Shown: positions 18,379-27,267 of the stretch, in pieces
Numbering within the stretch: position 1 is the stretch's first letter
Layout: every line of letters starts with the position of its first letter
NCBI RefSeq assembly: GCF_902141845.1
Contig: NZ_CABFPH010000026.1
Location: 1 to 62,021 of the forward strand
Direction: 5' to 3'
DNA: 62,021 bases
Source of the DNA: Methylobacterium symbioticum
Lineage (GTDB): Bacteria; Pseudomonadota; Alphaproteobacteria; Rhizobiales; Beijerinckiaceae
The notes under the pieces: model-generated
Database searches by the model: none
Told to the model about the DNA's origin: nothing
Seen by the model: only the letters and a program-made list of their open reading frames with translations
Made by a program: the position numbers and the translations under genes

Positions 18379-19914
18379 CTACGGGGCGGCGTCCTCGCGG
18401 ATCGCATGCGTCCCAGCCTGTTCCGCACGCGAGGCGGTCATGTAGGCCGCGAGCGCCGCCCTGTCCTCGGCGGTAACGCGCAGGCCGAGCTTCGAACGGC
18501 GCCAGAGCACGTCGTCCGGCTCGCGCGCCCATTCCTCCTGCATGAGGTAGCGCAGCTCGGCCTCGGTCAGGTCCGCGCCGAAGGACCGGCCGAGATCCGA
18601 CAGCGCCACCGCCCCGGCGAGGATCCGCTCCGCCCGGGTTCCGTAGGCCCGGGCGAGGCGGGCCGCGAGCCGCTCCGAAAGCCACGGGCGGGAGGCATGC
18701 AGCTGCGCGACGAGGGCATCGTAGCCCCTCGCCGGAAAGTCGCCGCCCGGCAGCGGCGCCGAGGCCGTCCAGCCGCGGTTTCGCCGCAGAGCGGGCAGGT
18801 GGGGGCCGAGCTTGGCCAGAGCCGTTTCGGCGAGCCGTCGGTAGGTGGTGATCTTGCCGCCGTAGACGGAGAGACGCGGCGCGGCGGCGGCCGGTGCGTC
18901 GAGGGCGAGCACATAGTCGCGGGTCGCGGCCTGCGCCTGCGAGGCGCCGTCGTCGTAGAGCGGGCGCAGGCCCGAATAGGTCCAGACCACGTCCTCGGGG
19001 GTCACGGGGCTCCGGAAATAGGCGCTCGCCGCCGCGCAGAGATAGGCGATCTCCTCTGCGCTCGCCTCGACCTGGGCGGGATCGCCGTGAAAATCGCGAT
19101 CCGTCGTGCCGATCAGGGTGAAGTCGCGCTCATAGGGAATCGCGAAGACGATGCGCCGATCCGGATTCTGGAAGATGTAGGCGCGCTCGTGGGCGAAGAG
19201 CCGCTTGGTGACGATGTGGCTGCCCTGGACGAGGCGCACTGCGGGCGCCGTCCCGCCGAACAGGCGTCCGACGCGGGGGCCCGAGGCGTCGACCAGGGCA
19301 CGAGCCCTGACTTCGCAGGGGCCCTCGGGTCCTGTGACGGTCAGGTGCCAGAGCCCTCCGACACGCTCGGCCCGCTCGACCCGGGTTCGAACCCGGATGT
19401 CGGCGCCGCGCTCCGCGGCATCCACCGCATTGAGCACGACCAGCCGGGCATCATCGACCCAGCAATCGGAATAGGCGAAGCCGCGCGTCACGTCAGGGTG
19501 CAGGGGCGCACCGGCGGGGTCGCGCCGAAGGTCCAGGCTCTCGGTGCCCGGCAGGTCCGAGCGGCCGCCGAGATGATCGTAGATCAGGAGGCCGAGGCGC
19601 AGCAGCCAGGCGGGGCGCATGGCGCTTTGGTAGGGCAGGACGAAGCGCAGCGGCCAGACGATGTGCGGCGCGTTGCGCCAGAGCACCGCGCGCTCGGCGA
19701 GAGCCTCCCGGACGAGCCGGAAGGCGTATTGCTCCAGATAGCGCAGCCCCCCGTGGATCAGCTTGGTCGAGGCCGAGGAGGTGCCGGCGGCGAGGTCGGC
19801 CCGCTCGAACAGTACGACGCGGGCGCCGCGGCCCGCGGCATCCCGGGCGATCCCGCAACCGTTGACGCCGCCACCGATCACGGCGAGGTCGTAGATCGTC
19901 CGAGGCCCGTCCAA
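18379..19914 (-). CDS. glpD: Aerobic glycerol-3-phosphate dehydrogenase
   Basis: GlpD oxidises glycerol 3-phosphate to dihydroxyacetone phosphate with FAD and passes electrons to quinone at the inner membrane. The FAD-binding motif [20 protein letters not shown] is near the N-terminus, and [20 protein letters not shown], typical of GlpD, follows. I propose the TTG at 19914 (511 residues), because AGGACGAGAGGA lies just upstream. A GTG at 19941 is possible but has no ribosome binding site. Family length is about 500. It heads the glpD-glpK operon and is divergent from garD across about 250 bases, which must hold both promoters. Confidence 0.93.
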   Translation of the reverse strand: MDGPRTIYDLAVIGGGVNGCGIARDAAGRGARVVLFERADLAAGTSSASTKLIHGGLRYLEQYAFRLVREALAERAVLWRNAPHIVWPLRFVLPYQSAMRPAWLLRLGLLIYDHLGGRSDLPGTESLDLRRDPAGAPLHPDVTRGFAYSDCWVDDARLVVLNAVDAAERGADIRVRTRVERAERVGGLWHLTVTGPEGPCEVRARALVDASGPRVGRLFGGTAPAVRLVQGSHIVTKRLFAHERAYIFQNPDRRIVFAIPYERDFTLIGTTDRDFHGDPAQVEASAEEIAYLCAAASAYFRSPVTPEDVVWTYSGLRPLYDDGASQAQAATRDYVLALDAPAAAAPRLSVYGGKITTYRRLAETALAKLGPHLPALRRNRGWTASAPLPGGDFPARGYDALVAQLHASRPWLSERLAARLARAYGTRAERILAGAVALSDLGRSFGADLTEAELRYLMQEEWAREPDDVLWRRSKLGLRVTAEDRAALAAYMTASRAEQAGTHAIREDAAP

Positions 19915-20166
19915 GGCGTCCTCTCGTCCTGGTCCCGCCACGATATAGGGCGGGCGTTCGCGATGGACCCCTCTGCTTCGAGGCAGCCTTGCGGCGACTG
20001 ATGCGCGGACGCAGCAGCCGAACCCAGATCGAGACCGGATCGGCAACAATCAAGCCAAACTCAACATTGGATCCGCGCGAGACCGCGCCGTAACGTCCTC
20101 GTCAACAGGCTCGACCGGCGTTGCGTCGGGACAGGGCCGGCACCGCAGATCCAGCGGGAGGAACCG

Positions 20167-21729
20167 ATGCTGAGCGCCGAGACCACAGCGCGCGCCGAGG
20201 GCGACGCGCCGCGCACCATCCGCCTTCACGCCGACGATAACGTCGCCATCGTCGTCAACGCCTTCGGCCTGCCGGCCGGGACGGTGTTTCCGGACGGGCT
20301 GACGCTCCGCGAATTCGTGCCGCAGGGCCACAAGGTGGCGCTCGCCGACATTCCGGAGGGCGGTCATGTCCGCCGCTACGGCGAGGTGGTCGGGATCGCC
20401 CTGCGCTTCATCCCGGAGGGCTCCTGGGTCGAGGAATCCTGCGTCGAGACCCCGATCGCGCCGGCGCTCGACGCCCTGGAGAAGGCCACGCGGGTGCCGG
20501 CTGCGCTGCCGCCGCTCGACGGCTACACCTTCGAGGGCTTCCGCAACCCGGATGGCAGCGTCGGCACCAAGAACATCCTGGCGATCTCGACCAGCGTGCA
20601 ATGCGTGACCGGCACCCTCGACGTGGCCGTCAAGCGCATCCGTGAGGAGCTGCTGCCGCGCTTTCCGAACGTCGACGACGTGATCGGCCTGACCCACGCC
20701 TATGGCTGCGGCGTGGCGATCAACGCGCCCGAGGCCGGCATCCCGATCCGGACCCTGCAGAGCCTCGCCAGGAACCCGAATTTCGGCGGCGAGGTGATGG
20801 TGGTCGGCCTCGGCTGCGAGAAGCTCGTCTCCGAGCGCCTCGTCCCGGCGGGCAAGGGCGCGGCCGAGGACAGCGTGGTCCGCCTGCAGGACGAGCGCCA
20901 CGAGGGCTTCGGCAGCATGATCGAGAGCATCATGGCGATGGCCGAGGCACGCCTCGCGGTGCTCGACCAGCGCCGCCGCGAGACCTGCCCGGCCTCCGAG
21001 TTGGTGGTCGGGCTGCAATGCGGCGGCAGCGATGCCTTCTCCGGCGTCACCGCCAACCCGTCGCTGGGCTTCGCCGCCGACCTGCTGGTGCGCTGCGGGG
21101 CTACCGTCCTGTTCTCCGAGGTGACGGAGGTGCGCGACGCGATCCACCTCCTCACGCCGCGCGCCGCGACGCCCGAGGTGGCCGACGCGCTGATCCGCGA
21201 GATGGCCTGGTACGACGCCTACCTCGAGAAGGGCGGCGCGGATCGGCGCGCCAACCCATCGCCCGGCAACAAGAAGGGCGGCCTCAACAACATCGTCGAG
21301 AAGGCGCTGGGCTCGGTCGCCAAATCCGGCACCAGCGCCATCGCGGGCGTGCTCAGCCCCGGCGAGCGCGTGCGCGAGAAGGGCCTGATCTTCGCCGCGA
21401 CCCCAGCGAGCGACTTCGTCTGCGGCACCCTGCAGCTCGCCTCCGGCATCACCGTACAGGTCTTCTCGACCGGCCGCGGCACCCCCTACGGACTGGCCCA
21501 GGCGCCCGTGATCAAGGTGGCGACCCGGACGGAACTCAGCCAGCGCTGGTCGGACCTGATCGACCTCGATGCCGGCCGCATCGCGACCGGCCAATCCACG
21601 ATCGAAGAGATGGGCTGGGAACTGTTCCACCTCATTCTCGACGTGGCGAGCGGGCGCAAGCGGCCCTGGTCGGACCGCTGGGGCCTCTACAACGACCTGA
21701 CGCTGTTCAATCCGGCGCCGATCACCTGA
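20167..21729 (+). CDS. garD: Galactarate dehydratase (UxaA/GarD family)
   Basis: The 520-residue enzyme has the SAF domain at the N-terminus (about 15-90; [12 protein letters not shown]) and the large UxaA/GarD catalytic region (from about 115; [41 protein letters not shown]). GarD dehydrates galactarate to 5-keto-4-deoxyglucarate. The [18 protein letters not shown] stretch favours GarD over altronate dehydratase, though both share the fold. GGGAGGAACC precedes the ATG. No aldolase or reductase of the galactarate pathway is adjacent, so the pathway is completed elsewhere. It is a lone gene divergent from glpD and convergent with the transporter operon. Confidence 0.85.
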   Translation: MLSAETTARAEGDAPRTIRLHADDNVAIVVNAFGLPAGTVFPDGLTLREFVPQGHKVALADIPEGGHVRRYGEVVGIALRFIPEGSWVEESCVETPIAPALDALEKATRVPAALPPLDGYTFEGFRNPDGSVGTKNILAISTSVQCVTGTLDVAVKRIREELLPRFPNVDDVIGLTHAYGCGVAINAPEAGIPIRTLQSLARNPNFGGEVMVVGLGCEKLVSERLVPAGKGAAEDSVVRLQDERHEGFGSMIESIMAMAEARLAVLDQRRRETCPASELVVGLQCGGSDAFSGVTANPSLGFAADLLVRCGATVLFSEVTEVRDAIHLLTPRAATPEVADALIREMAWYDAYLEKGGADRRANPSPGNKKGGLNNIVEKALGSVAKSGTSAIAGVLSPGERVREKGLIFAATPASDFVCGTLQLASGITVQVFSTGRGTPYGLAQAPVIKVATRTELSQRWSDLIDLDAGRIATGQSTIEEMGWELFHLILDVASGRKRPWSDRWGLYNDLTLFNPAPIT

Positions 21730-21834
21730 CAGCCGGCCGATCCCGGCCCCATTCATACCGACCCGAGGCCGCGTCACGAAAGCCAGGCGTCGACAGGTCG
21801 GCTCCGGACGCGTGAGACCGCCTCTTTCGGAGGC

Positions 21835-22923
21835 CTAGGCGGAGCGGCTCCGGCGCAGGTCGAGCGCGTCCGCCAACCGGTCGCCCAGCGTGTTCAACGC
21901 CACGAGGGTTGCGACGAGAAAGCAGGCCGGAGCCGCCAGCATATGCGGGGCCGATTCGATCGCCCGCGCCCCCTCGGCGACGAGGACGCCCCAACTGGTC
22001 TGCGGCTCCTGCACGCCGAGCCCGAGGAAGGACAGGAAGCTCTCCGTCAGGATCACCCGTGGCACGATCAGGGTCGCCGCCACCGCGATCGGTCCGAGGG
22101 CATTCGGCAGGATGTGACGGGCTAGTATGGCGCGGGGGCCGAGGCCCAGGGCGCGGGCCGCGCGGACGAAATCGCGTGTGCGCAGGGTCTGCGCTTGGCC
22201 GCGCACGATGCGGGCCATGTCGAGCCATTCGACCGCGGCGATGGCGACCAGGATCAGCCCGAGACCGGGCCGGAACACCACCACCAGCACGATCACGAAG
22301 AATACGAAGGGCAGGGCGTAGAGGATGTCGACGATCCGCATCATCAGCGCATCGACCACCCCGCCGAGATAGCCTGAGACCGCGCCGTAGAGGACGCCGA
22401 TGAGGAGCGCGGCGAGCGTCGCCGTCAGACCGATCAGGAGGGAGACGCGGCCCGCAACCAGGCTGCGGGTAAGCAGGTCCCGGCCATGCACGTCGGTGCC
22501 GAGGAGGAAGCGGAGGCGCCGCACAGGCGCCTCCACGACGAGGCGCCGGTCGCCCTCGGACGCGTCCACGATGCGGGGCGCACCGACGAGGTCGGAGCGG
22601 GGCAGGTAGACGAGGCTGCGTCTGTCCACCCCGCCATCGGCGGCAAGCACGAGGCGGAGGGTGCCATCCGTGACGGCGGCCTCCTCGATGCGGGCGCGCA
22701 TACGGTACACGATCCGGTCGAGGGCGGCGCGCAGGCGCTCCGGACTCGGCTCTGCCGCGAGCCCCGGAGGCAACTGGCGCAGGTCCGGGTAGCTGCGCTC
22801 CGGCGTGTGGCCGGTGAGCCGGGGGCCGGCGAGGCAGGCCAGCGTGATCAGGACGAGCACGCCGAGGGACAGGAGGGCACCGGGATCGCGAAGGAGGCGC
22901 CCGAGCGGCCGGTCGCCGATCAC
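21835..22923 (-). CDS. Peptide/nickel-type ABC transporter permease (OppC/DppC/YejE class)
   Basis: The 362-residue inner-membrane permease has the binding-protein-dependent transport domain in its C-terminal 200 residues, with the EAA-type loop in RAARALGLGPRAILARHILPN. A periplasmic insertion of roughly 130 residues lies between the first membrane helix and FLLGTDVHGRDLLTRS, longer than in OppC and reminiscent of YejE. The GTG at 22923 overlaps the TGA of the upstream permease (GTGA), indicating translational coupling. No ATPase gene is in the operon, so it must borrow one encoded elsewhere. Confidence 0.85.
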   Translation of the reverse strand: MIGDRPLGRLLRDPGALLSLGVLVLITLACLAGPRLTGHTPERSYPDLRQLPPGLAAEPSPERLRAALDRIVYRMRARIEEAAVTDGTLRLVLAADGGVDRRSLVYLPRSDLVGAPRIVDASEGDRRLVVEAPVRRLRFLLGTDVHGRDLLTRSLVAGRVSLLIGLTATLAALLIGVLYGAVSGYLGGVVDALMMRIVDILYALPFVFFVIVLVVVFRPGLGLILVAIAAVEWLDMARIVRGQAQTLRTRDFVRAARALGLGPRAILARHILPNALGPIAVAATLIVPRVILTESFLSFLGLGVQEPQTSWGVLVAEGARAIESAPHMLAAPACFLVATLVALNTLGDRLADALDLRRSRSA

Positions 22924-23852
22924 CGTCCGAGCCTCAGGCGTGGGTCGGCCCAGGCCGCCATCAGATCGGCGACGAGGTTGAAGGCGACCACGAGGACACC
23001 GACGAGCACCACCGTGCCCATGACCAGGGTGTAGTCCCGGTTCAGCGCCCCTTCGACGAAGTAACGTCCGACTCCCGGCAGGCCGAAGATCGTCTCGACC
23101 ACCACCGAGCCGGTGAGCAGTCCCGCGGCCAAGGGCCCCGCAAGCGCGATGACCGGCAGGAGCGCGCCGCGCAGGGCATGGCGGAGCACGCGGAGCGGCG
23201 GGAGGCCGAGGCTGCGCATGGTCCGCACCGGCTGGGCGGAGAGCGCCTCGGCGAGCGAGGCGCGCGTGAGCCGCGCGACCGCGCCGATGTGAGGCAGGGC
23301 GAGCGTCGCCACCGGCAGGATCAGATGGGCTGGGCTCCCGCCCTCCCACCCGCTCAGGGGCAGCCAGCGTAGACTGAGACCGAAGGCGATCTGCAGCAGC
23401 GGCGCTACGACGAAGCTCGGCACCGACAGGCTGAGAGCAGCCCCGAATCCGATCGCGCGGTCGAGGAAGCTGCCGCGACGCAGGGCCGCGAGGCTGCCGA
23501 GCCCGATCCCGAGGCCGAGCGCGAGCGACAGGGCGAGGCCGCCGAGCGTCATCGAGACCGGCAGAGCACGTGCGAGCAGATCGGCGACGGTGAGATCGCG
23601 GAATGAAAAGGAGGGACCGAGATCACCGCGCATCAGGGCCGCGAGGTAGCGGCCGAACTGCACGGGCAGCGGCTGGTCGAGGCCGTAGACCCTGCGCAGA
23701 TTCTCCATCGCGGCCGGCGCAAGCGGACGCTCCAGGTCGAACGGACCGCCGGGCGCGAGCCGTGTCAGCAGGAAGCTCCCTGCCAGCACCACGAACAGGG
23801 TCGGAACGGACTGGGCGAGCCGGCGCAGGACGAGGCCGATCATGCCGCGCAC
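22920..23852 (-). CDS. Peptide/nickel-type ABC transporter permease (OppB/DppB class)
   Basis: The 310-residue protein has the N-terminal membrane anchor (LRRLAQSVPTLFVVLAGSFLLTR is OppB-like), the conserved YGLDQPLPVQFGRYL periplasmic segment and a C-terminal transport domain with TMRSLGLPPLRVLRHALRGA as the EAA loop. It forms the heterodimeric channel with the overlapping OppC-type gene. The start MRGMIGLVL is used; the second Met three residues later is possible. The solute-binding protein gene lies 141 bases upstream. Confidence 0.88.
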   Translation of the reverse strand: MRGMIGLVLRRLAQSVPTLFVVLAGSFLLTRLAPGGPFDLERPLAPAAMENLRRVYGLDQPLPVQFGRYLAALMRGDLGPSFSFRDLTVADLLARALPVSMTLGGLALSLALGLGIGLGSLAALRRGSFLDRAIGFGAALSLSVPSFVVAPLLQIAFGLSLRWLPLSGWEGGSPAHLILPVATLALPHIGAVARLTRASLAEALSAQPVRTMRSLGLPPLRVLRHALRGALLPVIALAGPLAAGLLTGSVVVETIFGLPGVGRYFVEGALNRDYTLVMGTVVLVGVLVVAFNLVADLMAAWADPRLRLGR

Positions 23853-23993
23853 GCCGTTACAGCGTGCCCGCCCTGTCGGGAACCGGGACCGATGATGGAC
23901 GCGACCCGTCCTCTCTGCCGATCGGGACAGGAAATCCGCGATTCGTCCGGAACGCGCTCCACAGACCCGCCGGTCGCCGCACCCTCCGCCATC

Positions 23994-25583
23994 TCACGCA
24001 TCGAGCCTCAGGAAGCGGGTCGGCGCGACGTTGCGCAGGTTCGGGTGGAAGCCGTGCAGGCGCGGGCTGATCAGGGCCTTGGACCGGGTGTGCATCACCG
24101 GGATCCAGGGCAAGTCTCGCATCAAGATCGCCTCGGCGCGGGCGAGCAGTCCGGCCCGAGCGGCCACGTCGCGCTCGCCAGCCGCCGCGTCGAGCAGCCT
24201 GTCGTAATCGGGATTGGCGTAGCGGCCAGGATTCAGGCCGTCATTGCCGGAGCGCAGGAGGAACAGGAAGTTCTGCGGGTCGGCGTAGTCGGCGATCCAG
24301 GACATCCGGGCCACGTCGAAGTCGCCGCCGTCGCGCAGATGGGCGAAATGGGTCTTGGCGTCGGTGTAGATGAAGCGGGTCTCGATGCCGAGATCGCGCC
24401 ACATCTCGGCGATCGCGATCGCCGTGTTGCGGTTGTTGTCGGTCGTGTTGAAGCGGTACTCGACGCGCAGCGGGCGGCCCGGCCCGAAACCGGCCTCTTG
24501 GAGCAGCCGGCGCGCCTCCGCCTCGTGGTCGATGGGCAGGCCTGTCCGTCCCGCCGTCTCCGGCGGGTCGCGGTAGTTATCGAGGCCTGGCGGGCAGAGC
24601 GAGAAGGCCGGGCTCATCGTGCCGCCCCAGAGCGCCTCGGCGAGATAGGCGCGGTCGATGACCAGGGAGAGGGCGCGGCGCACGCGCAGATCGTCGAAGG
24701 GCGCTTTGCGCGTATTGACGGCGAGGGCGTAGAGGCCGAGCGCGGGGCCCAGGACCACCTGATCGCCGAAGCGGCGGCGCAGCGAGGCCATCTGGTCGCC
24801 GGGTAGATCCGCGAGCGAATCGAGTTCGCCGGCCGCGAAGCGGCGCACCGCGCCGGCGAGATCCGGCGTCGGGATGAACGCGACCTCCGCGATGCCGATC
24901 TCGGCCGCCGCGTAGTGATGCGGATTGCGCGCCAAGGTGATGCGGTCGTTCGGCACCAGGGCGCGCAGGGCATAGGCGCCGTTCGAGATGAGGTTGCCTG
25001 GCCGGGTGAAGGCGTCGCCGTAGCGCTCCAGCGAGCGCTGATGCACCGGCAACGCAGTCTGGTGTGTGAGCAGTTCGAGCAGATAGGGCGTCGGCTTGTC
25101 GAGGCTGATCACCAGGGTGCGCGGATCGGGCGCGGAGACGCCGAGCGCCTCGGGCGGCGCCTCTCCGCGATTCAGCGCGGCGGCGTTGCGGAGCGGGTAG
25201 AGTACCTCGGCGTATTTCGCCGCCGTTTCCGGCTTCAGAATGCGCCGCAAGGCGTAGACGAAGGCGCTGGCCTCCACCGGTTCGCCGTTCGACCAGCGTC
25301 CATCGGGCCGCAGGCGGAAGGTGTAGGTGAGGGCGTCCGCCGAGATGGCCCAGGATTCCGCAGCGCCCGGGATGATGGCGCCGCGATTGTCGTAGGTCAG
25401 CAGGCCCTCGAACAGGTCGCGCAAGATATGCGCCTCGGCGACCGTCGAGGAGCGGTGCGGATCCAGGGTCTCCGGGTCGGCGTCGTTGCCGCGTCGGTAG
25501 AGGGCGGCGCTCGCAGCGCAAGCGGGGAGGGTGGCCGAGGCCGCCGCGCCGAGCAGCCAGTCGCGGCGGCGCAGGCGGATCAG
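23994..25583 (-). CDS. Family 5 extracellular solute-binding protein (OppA/DppA type), probable CTG start
   Basis: This periplasmic protein captures the substrate, probably an oligopeptide, for the two permeases. The conserved N-terminal family motif (DPETLDPHRSSTVAEAHIL, then RDLFEGLLTYD) and the WSNGEPVEASAFVYALRR segment are clear. The motif lies before the first ATG, GTG or TTG available in frame (the TTG at 25424). Upstream the frame is open only to a TGA, with no standard start. A CTG at 25583, overlapping the stop of the upstream gene, would give 529 residues starting LIRLRRRDWLLGAAA, a plausible twin-arginine or lipoprotein signal with LPAC at 19-22. A sequencing error near the junction is the alternative. 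Confidence 0.85.
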   Translation of the reverse strand: MIRLRRRDWLLGAAASATLPACAASAALYRRGNDADPETLDPHRSSTVAEAHILRDLFEGLLTYDNRGAIIPGAAESWAISADALTYTFRLRPDGRWSNGEPVEASAFVYALRRILKPETAAKYAEVLYPLRNAAALNRGEAPPEALGVSAPDPRTLVISLDKPTPYLLELLTHQTALPVHQRSLERYGDAFTRPGNLISNGAYALRALVPNDRITLARNPHHYAAAEIGIAEVAFIPTPDLAGAVRRFAAGELDSLADLPGDQMASLRRRFGDQVVLGPALGLYALAVNTRKAPFDDLRVRRALSLVIDRAYLAEALWGGTMSPAFSLCPPGLDNYRDPPETAGRTGLPIDHEAEARRLLQEAGFGPGRPLRVEYRFNTTDNNRNTAIAIAEMWRDLGIETRFIYTDAKTHFAHLRDGGDFDVARMSWIADYADPQNFLFLLRSGNDGLNPGRYANPDYDRLLDAAAGERDVAARAGLLARAEAILMRDLPWIPVMHTRSKALISPRLHGFHPNLRNVAPTRFLRLDA

Positions 25584-26017
25584 GCCCCGGTCTCCGCGAC
25601 GAGGCCGGCCGCCTCGATACCTGTGACGGCACAGATCTCATCGTTGTCCGAGGAGTCGCCCGAGATGCCAACCGCACCGAGGAGGCGGCCCTCCCGATTG
25701 CGGATCAGCACGCCGCCCGGAACCGGCACGAGTCCGGCGGGGCCGGCGATCTCGGCGACGGCGGTCACGAAATAGGCCTGCGTCTCCGCCCGTGCGTGCA
25801 AGGCGCGCGAGCCGAGCCCGAGGGCGAGCGCGCCATTCGCCTTGCCCTGCGCGACCTCGACGCGCCGCAGGGAGGTTCCGTCCTCCGCCTGGACACATTT
25901 CAGAGAACCGCGTGCGTCATATGCAACCACGGCGAGTGGCTTCAGTCCACGCGCCCGCGCCGCCTCCAGGGCGGCCGAGACGATGGTCCGGGCGGCTTCG
26001 AGCGTCAGGTCGGTCAT
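25580..26017 (-). CDS. GlcG/HbpS family protein (DUF336)
   Basis: The 145-residue protein matches the GlcG/HbpS fold: LTLEAARTIVSAALEAARARGL at the N-terminus, a central KANGALALGLGSRA segment, and the C-terminal GGVLIRNREGRLLGAVGISG and SSDNDEICAVTGIEAAG. Characterised members bind haem or act as accessory sensors, and many are of unknown role. It has no signal peptide. It is the first gene of the transporter operon, and its stop overlaps the proposed CTG start of the binding protein, so translation may be coupled. Its link to the transported substrate is unknown. Confidence 0.8.
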   Translation of the reverse strand: MTDLTLEAARTIVSAALEAARARGLKPLAVVAYDARGSLKCVQAEDGTSLRRVEVAQGKANGALALGLGSRALHARAETQAYFVTAVAEIAGPAGLVPVPGGVLIRNREGRLLGAVGISGDSSDNDEICAVTGIEAAGLVAETGA

Positions 26018-26106
26018 CGGCTCACGATCCGAGGGGGAAGACGAGGGGGAACGACAATGGCTGCGCGGCCAGGCCGCGACGGCCGAGGGTCTTGAGGTTC
26101 AGGCGC

Positions 26107-27231
26107 ATGCGTCGCGCGATCATCCATATCGGAATGCCCCGCACGGGGTCCACCTCGCTCCAGGAGGTGCTGGCTTCCCTGCGGCCGAATCTGGAGGCGG
26201 TCGGCCTCCTCTATCCGGAACTCGCTCCGCCGGGCTCGCCCCGGGAAGCGAACGTCAACCACCAGCCGCTGGGCGAGGCCCTCGACGGGCGCCGTCCGCG
26301 CTCCGAACGGGCCGCGTCCCTCGACCGGCTCGACCGGGCGCTCGCGGCGACGACAGCCGACACGGTGATCCTCTCCTATGAGGACTTCTCCGTGCAGCGC
26401 GTCGCCTTCGGAGTGCCGGAGGCGTTGCGGGTGGCCTTCGCCCGGCGCGGCTTCGCGTTGGAGGTGCTGATGATGGTGAAGCCGCCCTTCGCCTTCCTGA
26501 ACTCGGCCTATGCCCACCGGGCTCAACTCGTCCGCGAGGCTGGCAGCTTCCGCGACTACCTGCGCCTGCACTGGCGCTCGGCCCGGCTCGACTACCGCCG
26601 CCTCGTCGCCCCCTGGGCCGAGGCGGCAGACGGGCGGGTGACGGCCGTGCCGCTCGCCGACCGCCGCTCGGACGCGCCGCTGGTCGCCCGCGCCGTCGAG
26701 GCCCTGGGCCTGCAGGACCGGCTGGGGCCGCTCCTCGGTCAGGATGTGCGCGGCTACGCTACCAACCGCTCGTCCGGCCCCGTGGCGGTGGAGGCGTCGC
26801 GGCGCCTGCGCCGGCTGGGCCTGCACCGCCACGCAACGGGCCATCCGCGCGAGATCGGCCATGTGATCGACCGTGCCGCCTGGGCGCGAGGGCTCGACCC
26901 GGTTCCCTTCTGCGGCGACGCCACCGACTACCGGGCGCGGGTGGAGGAGCGGACCTTCGAGAGCCGCGAGCGCTTCGCGCGCCTTGCCTGGGGACAGTCC
27001 TGGGACGCCGTGGTCGCGCCCGGCCGGAACCTCGCCCCGAACGAGCTGGCGGACGGTCCGATCGAGCCTGCGACCGAGGCGGAGGTCGAGGCGGTGATGC
27101 GCGAGACCATGCGCCATTTCGGCTTCCGTCCGCCCGCTCCCTGGCTCGGCGGTGCGGCGGCCTGGATCGAGGGGCGGACGCAGGACGCCCTGTGCTGGGC
27201 CGGATTCGAGAGCCGCTGGCGGGTGTGCTGA
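26107..27231 (+). CDS. Putative sulfotransferase-like / P-loop protein
   Basis: The 374-residue protein begins MRRAIIHIGMPRTGSTSLQE, a loop that resembles the 5'-phosphosulfate-binding loop of PAPS-dependent sulfotransferases. A later VILSYEDFS stretch fits the strand before the 3'-phosphate-binding region. The ATG at 26107 puts this loop at the N-terminus, as in the family; a much longer frame from 25792 would run antisense to the neighbouring gene. The acceptor is unknown. It is divergent from the GlcG-like gene with a 90-base spacer. Family-level assignment is moderate. Confidence 0.6.
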   Translation: MRRAIIHIGMPRTGSTSLQEVLASLRPNLEAVGLLYPELAPPGSPREANVNHQPLGEALDGRRPRSERAASLDRLDRALAATTADTVILSYEDFSVQRVAFGVPEALRVAFARRGFALEVLMMVKPPFAFLNSAYAHRAQLVREAGSFRDYLRLHWRSARLDYRRLVAPWAEAADGRVTAVPLADRRSDAPLVARAVEALGLQDRLGPLLGQDVRGYATNRSSGPVAVEASRRLRRLGLHRHATGHPREIGHVIDRAAWARGLDPVPFCGDATDYRARVEERTFESRERFARLAWGQSWDAVVAPGRNLAPNELADGPIEPATEAEVEAVMRETMRHFGFRPPAPWLGGAAAWIEGRTQDALCWAGFESRWRVC

Positions 27232-27241
27232 GAGGCCGGGG

Positions 27242-27267
27242 GGCCTGAACGGCCCCTCGTTCAGGCC
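27242..27267. terminator. Shared hairpin between converging sulfotransferase-like and ABC-F genes
   Basis: GGCCTGAACG pairs perfectly with CGTTCAGGCC around six bases. It lies between two converging genes and includes the last codons of the ABC-F gene. It lacks T runs, so it is a candidate bidirectional terminator only. Confidence 0.45.
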
